NCBI GenBank assembly: GCA_001803045.1
Contig: MHAR01000012.1
Location: 83,166-147,165 of the forward strand
Direction of reading: 5' to 3'
DNA: 64,000 nt
Source of the DNA: Ignavibacteria bacterium RIFOXYB12_FULL_35_14
GTDB taxonomy: Bacteria; Bacteroidota; Ignavibacteria; Ignavibacteriales; Ignavibacteriaceae
The translations under genes were made by a program, and so were the position numbers. This document shows, piece by piece, positions 42,398-52,131 of the stretch (the first letter of the stretch is position 1; every line of letters starts with the position of its first letter). The notes beneath the pieces are model-generated. The model was given only the letters and a program-made list of their open reading frames with translations, ran no database searches and was not told where the DNA came from.

Positions 42398-44815
42398 TTA
42401 TCTAATGATTACAAATTTTACGATCTTATTTAAACCTGTAGCGAGGTCTTCAATAACCGCAAGGTAAATTCCACTTACTACAATTTGTCCCGAAGAGGTT
42501 AATGAATCCCAAGCTTGATCACCGCTGCCGTCTGTATGTTCAATTGTTTCAATCAGTTCTCCTAATTCGGAATAAATCTTAATATTACATCTGCCAGGTA
42601 TATTAAAGAAATAAAGTCTATTTTGAGCTAAATCTCCATAACCCAACTCTTTGGCAGCCGATATATTATAAGGATTTGGAACTACCCTGATATTATCTAA
42701 TGCTTCCTGTTTAGTTGGTATACCACCCTTTGAGATTCCGGGAGATAATCCGAGTGCAGAATATGCATTATCAGCAATATCCATAATTTCTATTTTTGAA
42801 TCATTACCGATTGAGGGGGAAGTGAACCAGAGGTAACCGAAGCCATTATCAAATGCCACATTCATATTTAAAGCAGTGTTAATTTGCGCTACGACATCTT
42901 TAATTTCGATAGTATCCACTGCCGCCGAATCCGCAGGAATTGTAATTACCACCGGACCCCCATTATCTATATCTATTTTTAGTTTATCATTTACACCGGC
43001 TTTAATAGTAAATGGACCGGCTTTATTACCTTTTAGTTTCGCTGCATATGGGCTGTCTCCGGCTGGCCTTTTGAGAACTGCTGGATTATAAGTTTGCGTA
43101 TAATACCTGCTGCTCTTAAGTTTTCCCAGAGGCGTTAAACCAACACCGGTATTCGAAGAAGCACCTCCAACTGAAACAATGTAATAAAAGTAGTTTAGTC
43201 CTCTGATAGGATTAGCATCATCGTAGCTTCTATCATTTGGAGCGGCAGTATGAATTAAAGTGTAGTTACTATCATATTTTCCAACAGCTCTATAAATTTC
43301 GAATCCTTCCAAACTTGAACCAGGGTTATCAAAAGTTTCCCAACTTAGAGATATTCGATCTCCAAGACCATTAACATTAAATATTTTGGGAGGTAAGGGA
43401 GGTTGTGGTATATTATAACCGGATTGATAATTTGCAATTGCTCTTCTGAAAGTTTGGAAAAGTGAATCACGCCCTTGAAATACAACTGTATTTTTCTCCA
43501 ATGCATTTATTTGACCTTTTTTGTATTGTATCCCAGTAGTAGTAGCTAACTCTCTACTTATGCCCGATACAGCTTCTGCAACGATAATTGTAATACTATC
43601 CCCTGGAGCAAGTGTATATGGTCCATAGCCATCAGCATTAGAAAAACCACCAGGTGTTCCTAACGACGGATCAGCCGCCGGTTGTATGAATCCCAGAAGA
43701 CCTGTGGGTTCCACTTTTAAAGCATGAGTAGGCAATTTGCGTCCTTTTGACATCCAACCGTATTCGCTTTCCATTTTGACTTTATTATAAGAATCATTGT
43801 TTGAGGTGTTTGGCTCATCGGAACCTTCATAAGATGTTGTGGAAGGCTGGTTAGGGTCGTCGCTTTTATCCGAAGATGAGGCGTCTGCATGCATGGTAAC
43901 AACACCAGCAAACTGATACGCACCAAGGCGTCCTACAGTATCACTTTTTTCAGCATAACGGCCATCCCCAGGATAGGACCAGATAGGCCCGCCGATATTA
44001 TCGTACAAAGTAAACGGAGGATATTTCCCATGCCACATATATTGAGCTCGAAAATTTTCCGGATCATTTTTAGTGCGCACATCAAGCATTGAGTTAATCC
44101 CCCATCCAGTTGCATTACCTATAACAAAGCGAGTATTTGCACAAACAGCGAACCTGTAATGAAAATAGAAATAAACTCCAGTTAAGGTTGTATTTGGTAA
44201 CTCAATTTCATCATCGTTATCAACATTTCCAGTATTTTTAAAAGTATATTCTGAAACTATATAATTCTCATGATACTCCTGACTGAACTGAAATATTTTT
44301 CTAGTCATCGTAATACCAAGCTGCGTGTTAACTTTGTTTACAATCATTCTGTCTACAAATAAATTTGGATCCACTTCATCAATTTCCACACTCTTATCAT
44401 AAGAAAGATCACCGTCAACAAAAACCTCGGGCGCTGCGAACTTACTTATCATCCTGAATTCTTGAGGAAAGAATTCACCTGCTCCTGAAACTCGTGGACC
44501 TACATGAACAACCTTAACGTTATAAGGACTTTGCGGATCAACAGGGCTGCTAAAATTAGTGCATCCAATCCACAATGCTTTGGCACATTGTATATCCTGA
44601 TTAGCATAAATTGCGGGCCACTGAAGTCCATTTTGCTGCTTATTTTTTTGAATTCCTTCTTCTATCTCGCTTCCAATCTCAGAAAAGTAATTATGTAGAG
44701 ACCCAACAGACATCCACTTGTATGCATATTGAGAAAATGCAGTGTCTGAATAAGCAAAGAAGCCGAGAAGCAAAAGAAAAATGTAAGATTTAATTATTGA
44801 TGTATTTTGTTTCAT
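42398..44815 (-). CDS. Large secreted protein with FN3 region and T9SS sorting domain
   Basis: The 805 residues begin with a signal peptide (IFLLLLGFFAYSDTAFSQ). The first 480 residues form a domain I cannot name. An FN3-like segment at about 485-570 (ISLSWETFDNPGSSLEGFEI) precedes a linker, and the C-terminus is a T9SS sorting domain: DNIRVVPNPYNIS, CNIKIYSELGELIETIEH, SSGQIVVSGIYLAVIED and the basic end KFVIIR. Downstream neighbours are a PorV-like protein and a lipoprotein, upstream a TonB-dependent receptor, so it is probably a surface partner of that receptor, in a role like SusD but by another route. This is inference from context. Confidence 0.75.
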   Translation of the reverse strand: MKQNTSIIKSYIFLLLLGFFAYSDTAFSQYAYKWMSVGSLHNYFSEIGSEIEEGIQKNKQQNGLQWPAIYANQDIQCAKALWIGCTNFSSPVDPQSPYNVKVVHVGPRVSGAGEFFPQEFRMISKFAAPEVFVDGDLSYDKSVEIDEVDPNLFVDRMIVNKVNTQLGITMTRKIFQFSQEYHENYIVSEYTFKNTGNVDNDDEIELPNTTLTGVYFYFHYRFAVCANTRFVIGNATGWGINSMLDVRTKNDPENFRAQYMWHGKYPPFTLYDNIGGPIWSYPGDGRYAEKSDTVGRLGAYQFAGVVTMHADASSSDKSDDPNQPSTTSYEGSDEPNTSNNDSYNKVKMESEYGWMSKGRKLPTHALKVEPTGLLGFIQPAADPSLGTPGGFSNADGYGPYTLAPGDSITIIVAEAVSGISRELATTTGIQYKKGQINALEKNTVVFQGRDSLFQTFRRAIANYQSGYNIPQPPLPPKIFNVNGLGDRISLSWETFDNPGSSLEGFEIYRAVGKYDSNYTLIHTAAPNDRSYDDANPIRGLNYFYYIVSVGGASSNTGVGLTPLGKLKSSRYYTQTYNPAVLKRPAGDSPYAAKLKGNKAGPFTIKAGVNDKLKIDIDNGGPVVITIPADSAAVDTIEIKDVVAQINTALNMNVAFDNGFGYLWFTSPSIGNDSKIEIMDIADNAYSALGLSPGISKGGIPTKQEALDNIRVVPNPYNISAAKELGYGDLAQNRLYFFNIPGRCNIKIYSELGELIETIEHTDGSGDQAWDSLTSSGQIVVSGIYLAVIEDLATGLNKIVKFVIIR

Positions 44816-44835
44816 AAATTCCTCATTATACCTAA

Positions 44836-47800
44836 TTAAAAATCAAAAGATAATTTAAGCCCCAAAAAAACGTCTCGTGGATTCAGAAATGTAAAATATT
44901 CTTGATTGGGCATATCTATGTAAGATTTATTTTCTTTCCATTCCTCTTTTTGGCTGTCGCTGGCATTAGGATCCCAAGGAATGTATGGACCGGTTCTATA
45001 ATCACCTGGTTGATCTTCACCCGGAATATTACCATAACCAAGCGGGTCGCCAATTTCTGCTGGAAGATGCAACGATTTCATGTAGGCAATGTAATCGTTG
45101 CCATCAACAAACCCATAACCATCAGGATGCATATACTTATAATTGAACAAGTTAGTTATATCAGCAAAGATTTGAAGATTTACACCCATAATGTGAAAAG
45201 ATTTGCTTATTCTCAAATCAACATTCCAAAAATCCCTCCATTGTACATTGTTTTCAATGCCGGGAATACTTCCACCTCCAGCCCATGTGGTATAGCGCCC
45301 CGAGTACCAATTAGCAGTAAAACCAAATCTGAAATCTCCAAGAATATGTATACTCCCTAACTGAGGACCGAAGTCGGAGGGAGTAAAAATATCAATATTA
45401 GCGTTTGCAAACGGGCGTGGGATAGGTTTCTCCTGATATGTAGACGTTGTTGTTGCCTCATAAGATCTCTGTAAAGAAGCATTTTCATAATAGGTACCAA
45501 AACCAAAATTGCCTTCGCTTCGTACATCATAGGTATAATTAATAAAACCCTGAACCCAATCACCTCTATTTTTTGTCATCGTTAATTCAAATCCTCTAAC
45601 GTCCTGGTAATTATTAGGTTCTGTTTTTGAGTAATTTACTTTATTATCCCTGCTTTGGTAGGTTACCAGTCTTGATTGCAATGAAACATCTTTATAATAC
45701 CCCGCCAATTTCACCAACAATTGGTCGAACAAATTCTGTTCATATCCTAGTTCATAAGATATTGTTCTAGGTAAAGGATTATTTGGATCAGCAATTCTCG
45801 TAACAGCATTATTATCAGAGAATCTTCTTAATAGGAATAAGTTTTCTGGAGTAGGCATTTGTCTAAAATGTCCATAATTAAAGTACAATTTGCTATTAAT
45901 GGAAATGGGGAATGAGATACCAACTCTTGGACTTAGATAAATTTGTTTATCTACAGTAATTTTTTTAAGAAGTGTATCTAAACCCAATGAATTTTCTGAG
46001 GCAAAAGCTTTATTGTAGGAATCGTATTCGTACCAACTTCCTTGCGGATCTGAATAGTCTAACCTTAATCCAAGATTTGCAACCATACCCTCAAATTCAA
46101 GTTTATTCTGAACATATAAAGCTCCTCTTATTGGAAAATTGCTCCAGACCGATCTAGAACGACCGCTTGGAAGGAATTTATCAACAGAAGCATAATTAAC
46201 TCTGTTGTCTGTATAAACTATCTCTATACCGGTCTTTACATTGTTATATTTATCAATCTGACTTTGAAAATCACCTTTGAAAGAATAAGAAGTTACCACA
46301 CTGCTATCACGGGAATTGCTAAAACCAACACCCATTCTTAAACCATCAATACCGGTTGAGGGAAAATCAGCAAAACCAAAGGGAGCTTCGTCAATGTAAA
46401 CTCCGCCGATATCATAAAGTGTAGTAGTATCGCGGAGGCGTCCGGGGTTTGTACTATATTTGGATTGAAATGTACTTAAAGTAATTTCGTATAAGGATGT
46501 AGGATCAATTACGTGTGTAAACTTACCGCCAAAGGAATTTCTATCAATATTGCTGGGTGCCCAGTAATCAGTAGCAAAAATTCGGGCACTGATGTAGCTA
46601 ACTCTGTTCATCACATCGCCGATACTCTCAGGTGATCTGAAGACTCCCGGAAGACCTGCATTATTATTGTTTGTACCTTCCGATTTACTTATTAAACCCT
46701 GAACCATTAATTTCTTTCCCTCACCAACATCAGCAGTAAGCTTTAATTGTCCTAACCAATCGTTAACTCCATCTCTTGAAAGTGGAACTACATACATACT
46801 TTGTGTTTGCCTATAAGATGCAAAGAATCTAAGATTTCCAAGGTCTTTAGCAAAAGGAACAGGCCCACCAAAACTTGCATCAACATCGTAATCGGGATCC
46901 TGGATGTCAGTGATTTTTCTATGCTGCCATAAAAAGATTTTTTGTGCCTGCTCAGGGGTTATATCATTTGTTGGATCACTATCAAGCAGAGTCTTTGCGG
47001 CAACAGATACCCAACCTTCAAATTCAGGATACTGTTGTTGTGTGTAGGAATCCCAAATCGGAAGACCCGTATTCGGATCATTAGCTTTAGTACCAAACCA
47101 TGCAACTTGGGGATCGAGATACGGACGGATCCAATATGAATTAGGATGATTTGGTGAAGAACCGAAGTGCTTTTGGGAAGCCGAACTATACCTCGAAATT
47201 AAACTAAATGTGTACTTATCTCTCGGGCCGTCTTTTGTAACTACATTCACTAGACCAGATCGAATGTTACCATGTTCAGCATTAAACCCACCGGTTTGAA
47301 TCTGTACTTCATCAACTGCAGTATAGCTTATTCCAGTAAATGGTGAATTATCTCGTTCATCTCTTAAAGTAACTCCATTAACAAGAAAGGCAGTTTGATT
47401 CGCTGAACCACCCCGAATTTCCAAGCCGCTTCTAACACCGGCTTGCAATCCAATTACACCAGATAAACTTGAAACAGGTAAGTTTTCAATTTCTGCTACA
47501 TTTAGATTAACACGGCTTGAAGAAACGTCCCTTTGAACAATTGGAGTTGTGGCAACTACTACTACTTCTTCTGTCTGAATAGCATCAGATGTTAGCTCAA
47601 AGTTAATTTCGGTAGTTTGATCTATACTAACTCTCACTTGTTGGATAACTTTTGGTGCATAACCGACCATAGATGCTCTAAGATTATATGATCCGGGTGG
47701 AACATTAAGAATCACATAGTAGCCATCAACATTTGTAGCGGCACCTATGGTTGTACCTTCAATTAGAATATTAGCTCCGATTAATGCTTCGCTTGTAGTG

Positions 47801-47898
47801 GCATCTCTTACAACACCACTGATTTTACCAACTTGCGCTATGATTTGAAGAGAGAATATTTGAAGGGAGAGGATACCAAGCAATAACAATTTTTTCAT
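44836..47898 (-). CDS. TonB-dependent receptor with carboxypeptidase-like N-domain
   Basis: The 1020-residue protein starts with a signal peptide (LLLGILSLQIFSLQIIAQ), then a carboxypeptidase regulatory-like domain (about 22-105: GKISGVVRDATTSEALIGAN, YNLRASMVGYAPKVIQ), the plug (about 110-230: NLPVSSLSGVIGLQAGV, RSGLEIRGGSANQTAFLVNG) and a large barrel ending FLGLKLSFDF. The lack of a SusD-like partner and presence of a T9SS cargo gene 20 bases downstream set it apart from sugar-uptake SusCD pairs. It opens a four-gene operon that ends at the terminator at 40001. Confidence 0.9.
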   Translation of the reverse strand: MKKLLLLGILSLQIFSLQIIAQVGKISGVVRDATTSEALIGANILIEGTTIGAATNVDGYYVILNVPPGSYNLRASMVGYAPKVIQQVRVSIDQTTEINFELTSDAIQTEEVVVVATTPIVQRDVSSSRVNLNVAEIENLPVSSLSGVIGLQAGVRSGLEIRGGSANQTAFLVNGVTLRDERDNSPFTGISYTAVDEVQIQTGGFNAEHGNIRSGLVNVVTKDGPRDKYTFSLISRYSSASQKHFGSSPNHPNSYWIRPYLDPQVAWFGTKANDPNTGLPIWDSYTQQQYPEFEGWVSVAAKTLLDSDPTNDITPEQAQKIFLWQHRKITDIQDPDYDVDASFGGPVPFAKDLGNLRFFASYRQTQSMYVVPLSRDGVNDWLGQLKLTADVGEGKKLMVQGLISKSEGTNNNNAGLPGVFRSPESIGDVMNRVSYISARIFATDYWAPSNIDRNSFGGKFTHVIDPTSLYEITLSTFQSKYSTNPGRLRDTTTLYDIGGVYIDEAPFGFADFPSTGIDGLRMGVGFSNSRDSSVVTSYSFKGDFQSQIDKYNNVKTGIEIVYTDNRVNYASVDKFLPSGRSRSVWSNFPIRGALYVQNKLEFEGMVANLGLRLDYSDPQGSWYEYDSYNKAFASENSLGLDTLLKKITVDKQIYLSPRVGISFPISINSKLYFNYGHFRQMPTPENLFLLRRFSDNNAVTRIADPNNPLPRTISYELGYEQNLFDQLLVKLAGYYKDVSLQSRLVTYQSRDNKVNYSKTEPNNYQDVRGFELTMTKNRGDWVQGFINYTYDVRSEGNFGFGTYYENASLQRSYEATTTSTYQEKPIPRPFANANIDIFTPSDFGPQLGSIHILGDFRFGFTANWYSGRYTTWAGGGSIPGIENNVQWRDFWNVDLRISKSFHIMGVNLQIFADITNLFNYKYMHPDGYGFVDGNDYIAYMKSLHLPAEIGDPLGYGNIPGEDQPGDYRTGPYIPWDPNASDSQKEEWKENKSYIDMPNQEYFTFLNPRDVFLGLKLSFDF

Positions 47899-48046
47899 AA
47901 GCTCATGCTCCTTTTATTATTTGGAACTCGCAGAAGTAATTCTGATCAGAGTAACTATTTTATATCGCATATACAATTACCCTCACCAGAATAAAAAATA
48001 AAATATTTTTTAGTCATTAAAAACATATAAAAATTAGTTTCTAAAG

Positions 48047-49024
48047 TCAATAATTATAAATCCAATCCAAAAGCTTTCCATTTTTCATTAGAATTTGTCC
48101 ATCAAGATAGACAGTTGGTTTTTTAATTACGCCATCTAAATGAATAGGAACATTCACACTTCCGCCCATAGAGACATTATTTCCTAATGCAATGTGAACT
48201 GTTCCCATTACTTTTTCATCTTCCAGTAAAACACCGCTCAACTTTGCACTGTCGTTAGTTCCAATTCCAAACTCGGCAATGTTGCGAGCATCCCTACCAA
48301 CATCATCAAGCTGCTTTGATAATTTCTTTGCGAGTATTCCGCCCTTAATTTCAGTTGCATAACCATCTTTGACTTTGATTGTGATATTAACATTCTTAAT
48401 TAAACCCAAACCTGCCATGGAACCGTCAACAATAAAAATTCCGTTTGATGTTCCTTCAACTGGTGCAAGAAAAGTTTCACCTGTTGGTAAATTTCCGCTC
48501 TCCCCTTTTGCATGAAACAAACCCTTGCTGGCATATGATGTTCTTCCTTTGATGCTGAATGAAATATCTGTTCCCAAAGCGGAGGTAATTCTAACATGAC
48601 TTCCCTTTTCTAAAATATCTTTAAGCTTAATGGATAATTTTGAAATTTTATTGTAGTCGGCATTCATTCCTCGAATCATTACATCTTTCGTAATTCCGGG
48701 AAAGGTTGCTACCCGAACTCCCTTTGCTGAAGCCGCTCTTCTAGCGTTAGTGTGGGTTAAAGATTTAGCTGTCGGACATAAAACCACATCAAACTTTTGC
48801 ATTAATTCCCCAACTGCTTCAGGCGGTTCCTCACCATTTATCTTTCCGGATTTCATTTCTACATACAGCGATTGATGACCTAATCTCAAAGCATTCGAGT
48901 ATAAAGCGTAACCGATTTCTCTTTTCTGTTCATCGGTTATTACTAAAACTTTTTCATCTTTTTTAGTGCACATGCAGGTTTTAATAGCAATTATGCAGGC
49001 TGAATCGAGTTTAGATAATGCCAT
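48047..49024 (-). CDS. Leucyl aminopeptidase-like protein (M29 / AmpS group)
   Basis: The 325-residue protein resembles the shorter branch of M29 metallo-aminopeptidases (COG2309). Likely metal and active-site residues lie in VEGTSNGIFIVDGSM, NIAEFGIGTNDSAKLSG and MGTVHIALGNNVSMGG, where Glu, His and Asp recur as in the family. The N-terminal 130 residues form the nucleotide-fold-like domain (VLVITDEQKREIGYALY). Without a signal peptide it is cytoplasmic and probably trims peptides. Closeness to characterised enzymes is moderate; it may prefer other substrates. Confidence 0.65.
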   Translation of the reverse strand: MALSKLDSACIIAIKTCMCTKKDEKVLVITDEQKREIGYALYSNALRLGHQSLYVEMKSGKINGEEPPEAVGELMQKFDVVLCPTAKSLTHTNARRAASAKGVRVATFPGITKDVMIRGMNADYNKISKLSIKLKDILEKGSHVRITSALGTDISFSIKGRTSYASKGLFHAKGESGNLPTGETFLAPVEGTSNGIFIVDGSMAGLGLIKNVNITIKVKDGYATEIKGGILAKKLSKQLDDVGRDARNIAEFGIGTNDSAKLSGVLLEDEKVMGTVHIALGNNVSMGGSVNVPIHLDGVIKKPTVYLDGQILMKNGKLLDWIYNY

Positions 49025-49117
49025 AAATTTCTCTTTAATAAATTCTTAATTCTTAGACGATTAGTTAACAATTTTTGAAAGCGATCTTAGCCGGTTCACT
49101 TTCGAATATTTTCCTAA

Positions 49118-49197
49118 GCCCCGAAGGGGCAATATACATATACGCAGGGTATATCCCTGCGTACCGGAATCCACGGTTATTTAAGCCCTGCAAGGGC
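49118..49197. repeat. REP-like hairpins left of the IS200-like gene
   Basis: Three short palindromes lie in 80 bases: gccccgaaggggc (49118-49130), acgcagggtatatccctgcg followed by t (49142-49162) and gccctgcaagggc (49185-49197). Such GC-rich stems next to a single-copy IS200-type gene are the mark of REP-RAYT units. They abut the gene's 3' end. Confidence 0.75.
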
Positions 49198-49207
49198 GGA
49201 ATAAGTT

Positions 49208-49660
49208 TCAATCCCAAATGTAGCGTTCATCATATTCAACTTTGTACTTCCTTAAAATTGCTCTGTATTCATCCTGAAATGATCTTCTCTTATGATGCTC
49301 CTTTTGATTTTCGATATAGGCTATTACTATGTTAACTTGGGAAGGATTAACTGAAAAGGCACCGTATCCATTTTGCCAGTAAAATTTTTTTAGGATTTCA
49401 CCTTTTGTTTTCATCCACTTAGATGAATGCGATTTCACTTCTTCCAGCAGCTTCATCAAAGCAATCTTTTTTGATAACATACAAAGAATATGAATGTGAT
49501 CTGTATAACCTCCTATTTTTATTGGTTGGCATTCCATCTCTTTGCAGATTCTACCTATATAGCTGTATAATTCATCTTGCACCGGTTGATGAATTAGGGG
49601 AACTCTATGTTTAGTACTGAATACGATATGAATATAATTTTTTACTAGTGATTGTCCCAT
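49208..49660 (-). CDS. REP-associated tyrosine transposase (IS200-like, RAYT/Y1)
   Basis: This 150-residue protein is a Y1 HUH transposase. The HUH motif is DHIHILC (His55 and His57), and the catalytic Tyr is Tyr115 in IAYIENQKEHH, with the family tail DERYIWD. The N-terminus SLVKNYIHIVFSTKHR is standard. These enzymes cut single-stranded DNA at REP hairpins by a covalent tyrosine link. No TnpB partner is present, and the gene is flanked on both sides by small GC-rich palindromes, so it fits a domesticated RAYT that spreads REP elements rather than an active IS200 insertion. Full-length and apparently intact. Confidence 0.9.
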   Translation of the reverse strand: MGQSLVKNYIHIVFSTKHRVPLIHQPVQDELYSYIGRICKEMECQPIKIGGYTDHIHILCMLSKKIALMKLLEEVKSHSSKWMKTKGEILKKFYWQNGYGAFSVNPSQVNIVIAYIENQKEHHKRRSFQDEYRAILRKYKVEYDERYIWD

Positions 49661-49670
49661 AAGCAGTTAC

Positions 49671-49755
49671 ACCCTTTCAGGGCTGGTTTAGTTGTTAATT
49701 GTCCTTCATTAATAGGGCTTTGCCCTATGTTGATGTATTCATGCCCTTTCAGGGC
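49671..49755. repeat. REP-like hairpins right of the IS200-like gene
   Basis: Three palindromes mirror those on the left: ccctttcaggg (49671-49681), atagggctttgccctat (49711-49727) and tgccctttcagggca (49741-49755). The core gccctttcagggc relates to gccctgcaagggc on the other side. The set encloses the transposase gene. Confidence 0.75.
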
Positions 49756-49821
49756 ATTCATTTTCATTGATTTAGCAATTTTTAATATTTTAAACATACA
49801 ACTAGTAGAAAAACCTGAATA

Positions 49822-50580
49822 TTATAATGGAATTCCAATGTTTAATTGAACAACAGCGTTAAAACCTCCGTCAGCAATAAAATTTTTCATCACTTCAGCT
49901 GAGTTTTCATTCTTTACTAACTTACTTCCGTCATCCATTTTCATTTCATCAATTGTAAGCTTTGAATATGCGGCTAAACCTTCGAGAGTAATATATTCAC
50001 CAAGAATTTCTATAACGATTCCTGTTCCTACCGAGTAACCAAACTTGGAATCGCTTTCGTAATTCTTAACTATTGTTAAAGCTCCGGGAAAATTTTGAGA
50101 ACTAGAAAACCTTGCTTGATTATAAAGAAGTGCAGCATCAATTATTTTCCAATTTAGAAATGATACTATCGGAGTACCGAGATCAAATCCTAAACCCCAG
50201 TTAATTAATTTTACATCGTACGAAGTCGTAACATTTCCCGACGATAACTTCTCAATGGCTTGATGTTTTTCATCAAGGAATTGATAGAATCCTTTTGCAG
50301 TTACAAAAACGCCGCTGAATTTTTTTCGAAAGAAGTTCAACCCGACTCTAAATCCATTTGCAGAGCCAAAGCTGTCTAGATTTTCGGTTAAAGAATCTTT
50401 TCGATTTAGATTAAAAATTTTTATGTACTCGTTCAATCCATCCGGTTGGTATTTTTGATGGCTGTATCCCGCATAACCTCCCGTGAAACCGAGACATCCG
50501 AATCCAAAGGTTTGGGAATAGATGTAAGTCTGTAATAAAACGACAAATATTATAGTTAATTTAAGAGCCAACCGTGTCAT
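49822..50580 (-). CDS. Putative outer-membrane protein of unknown function
   Basis: I choose the ATG at 50580, preceded by AAGAAAGAA, because it gives a clean signal peptide (LKLTIIFVVLLQTYIYSQ); an upstream TTG frame overlaps the MFS gene. The 252 residues alternate in a beta-barrel manner, starting GFGCLGFTGGYAGYS, and end FNAVVQLNIGIPL. No domain I can name. It lies directly downstream of the MFS transporter gene, probably on one transcript. Function unknown. Confidence 0.55.
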   Translation of the reverse strand: MTRLALKLTIIFVVLLQTYIYSQTFGFGCLGFTGGYAGYSHQKYQPDGLNEYIKIFNLNRKDSLTENLDSFGSANGFRVGLNFFRKKFSGVFVTAKGFYQFLDEKHQAIEKLSSGNVTTSYDVKLINWGLGFDLGTPIVSFLNWKIIDAALLYNQARFSSSQNFPGALTIVKNYESDSKFGYSVGTGIVIEILGEYITLEGLAAYSKLTIDEMKMDDGSKLVKNENSAEVMKNFIADGGFNAVVQLNIGIPL

Positions 50581-50654
50581 CAAAGTTCTTTCTTTTTTCA
50601 AACTTAAGAACATAACAGATAAAATGGTAGCCCTAATTTTAATATGCTTGCAGC

Positions 50655-52025
50655 TCAATTATCTTTTCTGTGAATCGAACCAAGCTCAAGCCCATGACCA
50701 GCTGCTCCTTTTTCAGACCTTCTTAAGAAATAAGCAAACACTAATCCAAAAAATCCAAGGGAAGAAAATATCCACATACCCAAGTTATATCCCCCTGGAT
50801 TTGCTGCGCTTGCACTGGATATATCGTTGGCAAAACCAATTAACAAATTAAATCCAAATAATCCGATATTTTGTATCATTGTCATTAAGCCGTATGCAGT
50901 ACCAAGTTTTTCCGAATTTACTATCAAAGCTACAGAGGGCCACATTATTGCCGGTATAAGTGAGAATGCTATTCCCATCATCGACATTGGGAGAATCAAA
51001 TATTTCGGGATAGCAGCATGTATGTCAAAAAAATTAATGTTGATGTTGAAAAAATCGCCTTCCGCTAGTATATCAGGGCGGCCAAATTTGTATGCCATCA
51101 TCAAGTAAACCGGAATAATCAGCAATGAACCGAACATCATCAGTAATGATCGCTTTCCAATTTTATCTGCAAGCAATCCGAATAAAGGAGTAAAGAACAT
51201 AGCTGCTAATGTAAGAATGCTCGATAAGTTACCGCCAACTTCACGGCTTGTGCCGTGTGCTTCCTGGAAAAATTTAATTGCAAAAGTCTGGAATGGAAAC
51301 ATTGCTGAATAAAATGTCACGCACAAAGCTGTTATAAACCAAAATGATTTTCCAAACTTGAATATTTTCTTGAGGACAATTTTATACTGCTGTCCTTCTT
51401 TGGGCATTGCATAATTTTTAGTCGCATAAACATCAAGAAAGAAATAAATTATTGCACAAATCAAAGCAAAGACTCCTGCGCCAACAGTAACCCACAACGG
51501 TGATTGCCAATCAGTGAACAAGCTCTTGCCCCAAGTTGGAGAATTCAATGCGAGGAAAGAACCCAAACGTGCAACAGTAAGATTCAAACCAAATGCAAAA
51601 GATAATTCCTTACCTTTGAACCACCTCGCGATTACAGTTGTTATAGCAACGATCATTGATTCAGCACCAAGACCAAAAACCAATCTGCCCGTTGCCATTA
51701 ATAATATTTCACCGGTAATTGCAGTGATGATAGCACCCAGCATTATCAGAAATGTAAAAATGAAAACTGATTTTCTTGTGCCGATTCGATCAATTATTAT
51801 TCCTCCAACAAGCACCATTATGATGTTGGGAAAACTATAAATCGCATTGAGCAAACCAATGTTAGAGTCCGAAAAACCCAATTGTGATTTTAACAGATCG
51901 GCGAGTGGACTTATACTATCGTAAATGTAATAGTTGCCAAACATTGCTAAACTTACGAAAAGCAAAACTGTCCATCGCAAAATGTTCGATGGCTGCGGAA
52001 GTTTTTCTTGCAAAGTATTTCCCAT
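50655..52025 (-). CDS. MFS transporter
   Basis: The 456-residue protein has 12 predicted membrane helices with the conserved loop after helix 2 (GGIIIDRIGTRKSVF) and the equivalent in the second half (FGLLADKIGKRSLLMM). The 6+6 layout with a central cytoplasmic loop is typical of the major facilitator superfamily. Substrate cannot be read; the extended loop between helices 7 and 8 is slightly long. It shares a strand with the downstream outer-membrane protein gene and is separated from pepD by a terminator. Confidence 0.85.
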   Translation of the reverse strand: MGNTLQEKLPQPSNILRWTVLLFVSLAMFGNYYIYDSISPLADLLKSQLGFSDSNIGLLNAIYSFPNIIMVLVGGIIIDRIGTRKSVFIFTFLIMLGAIITAITGEILLMATGRLVFGLGAESMIVAITTVIARWFKGKELSFAFGLNLTVARLGSFLALNSPTWGKSLFTDWQSPLWVTVGAGVFALICAIIYFFLDVYATKNYAMPKEGQQYKIVLKKIFKFGKSFWFITALCVTFYSAMFPFQTFAIKFFQEAHGTSREVGGNLSSILTLAAMFFTPLFGLLADKIGKRSLLMMFGSLLIIPVYLMMAYKFGRPDILAEGDFFNININFFDIHAAIPKYLILPMSMMGIAFSLIPAIMWPSVALIVNSEKLGTAYGLMTMIQNIGLFGFNLLIGFANDISSASAANPGGYNLGMWIFSSLGFFGLVFAYFLRRSEKGAAGHGLELGSIHRKDN

Positions 52026-52060
52026 TTTTCCTTTTTACTTATTTCTGAAAGAAAATAAAA

Positions 52061-52110
52061 AAGTCAAAGCCGCCGGATTAACATGAGTTTCATTCCATTG
52101 ACTTTGACTT
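52061..52110 (-). terminator. pepD terminator
   Basis: On the minus strand AAGTCAAAG (52102-52110) pairs with CTTTGACTT (52061-52069) across a 32-base loop region, followed by TTTTTATTTTC. It lies 22 bases after the pepD stop. The stem is AT-rich, so strength is moderate. Confidence 0.65.
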
Positions 52111-52131
52111 AATAGAATTATGATTCTATGA

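Noticed and set aside
49075..49335. Plus-strand frame through the REP hairpins
   Set aside because: It runs across palindromes and antisense to the transposase and has no coding character.
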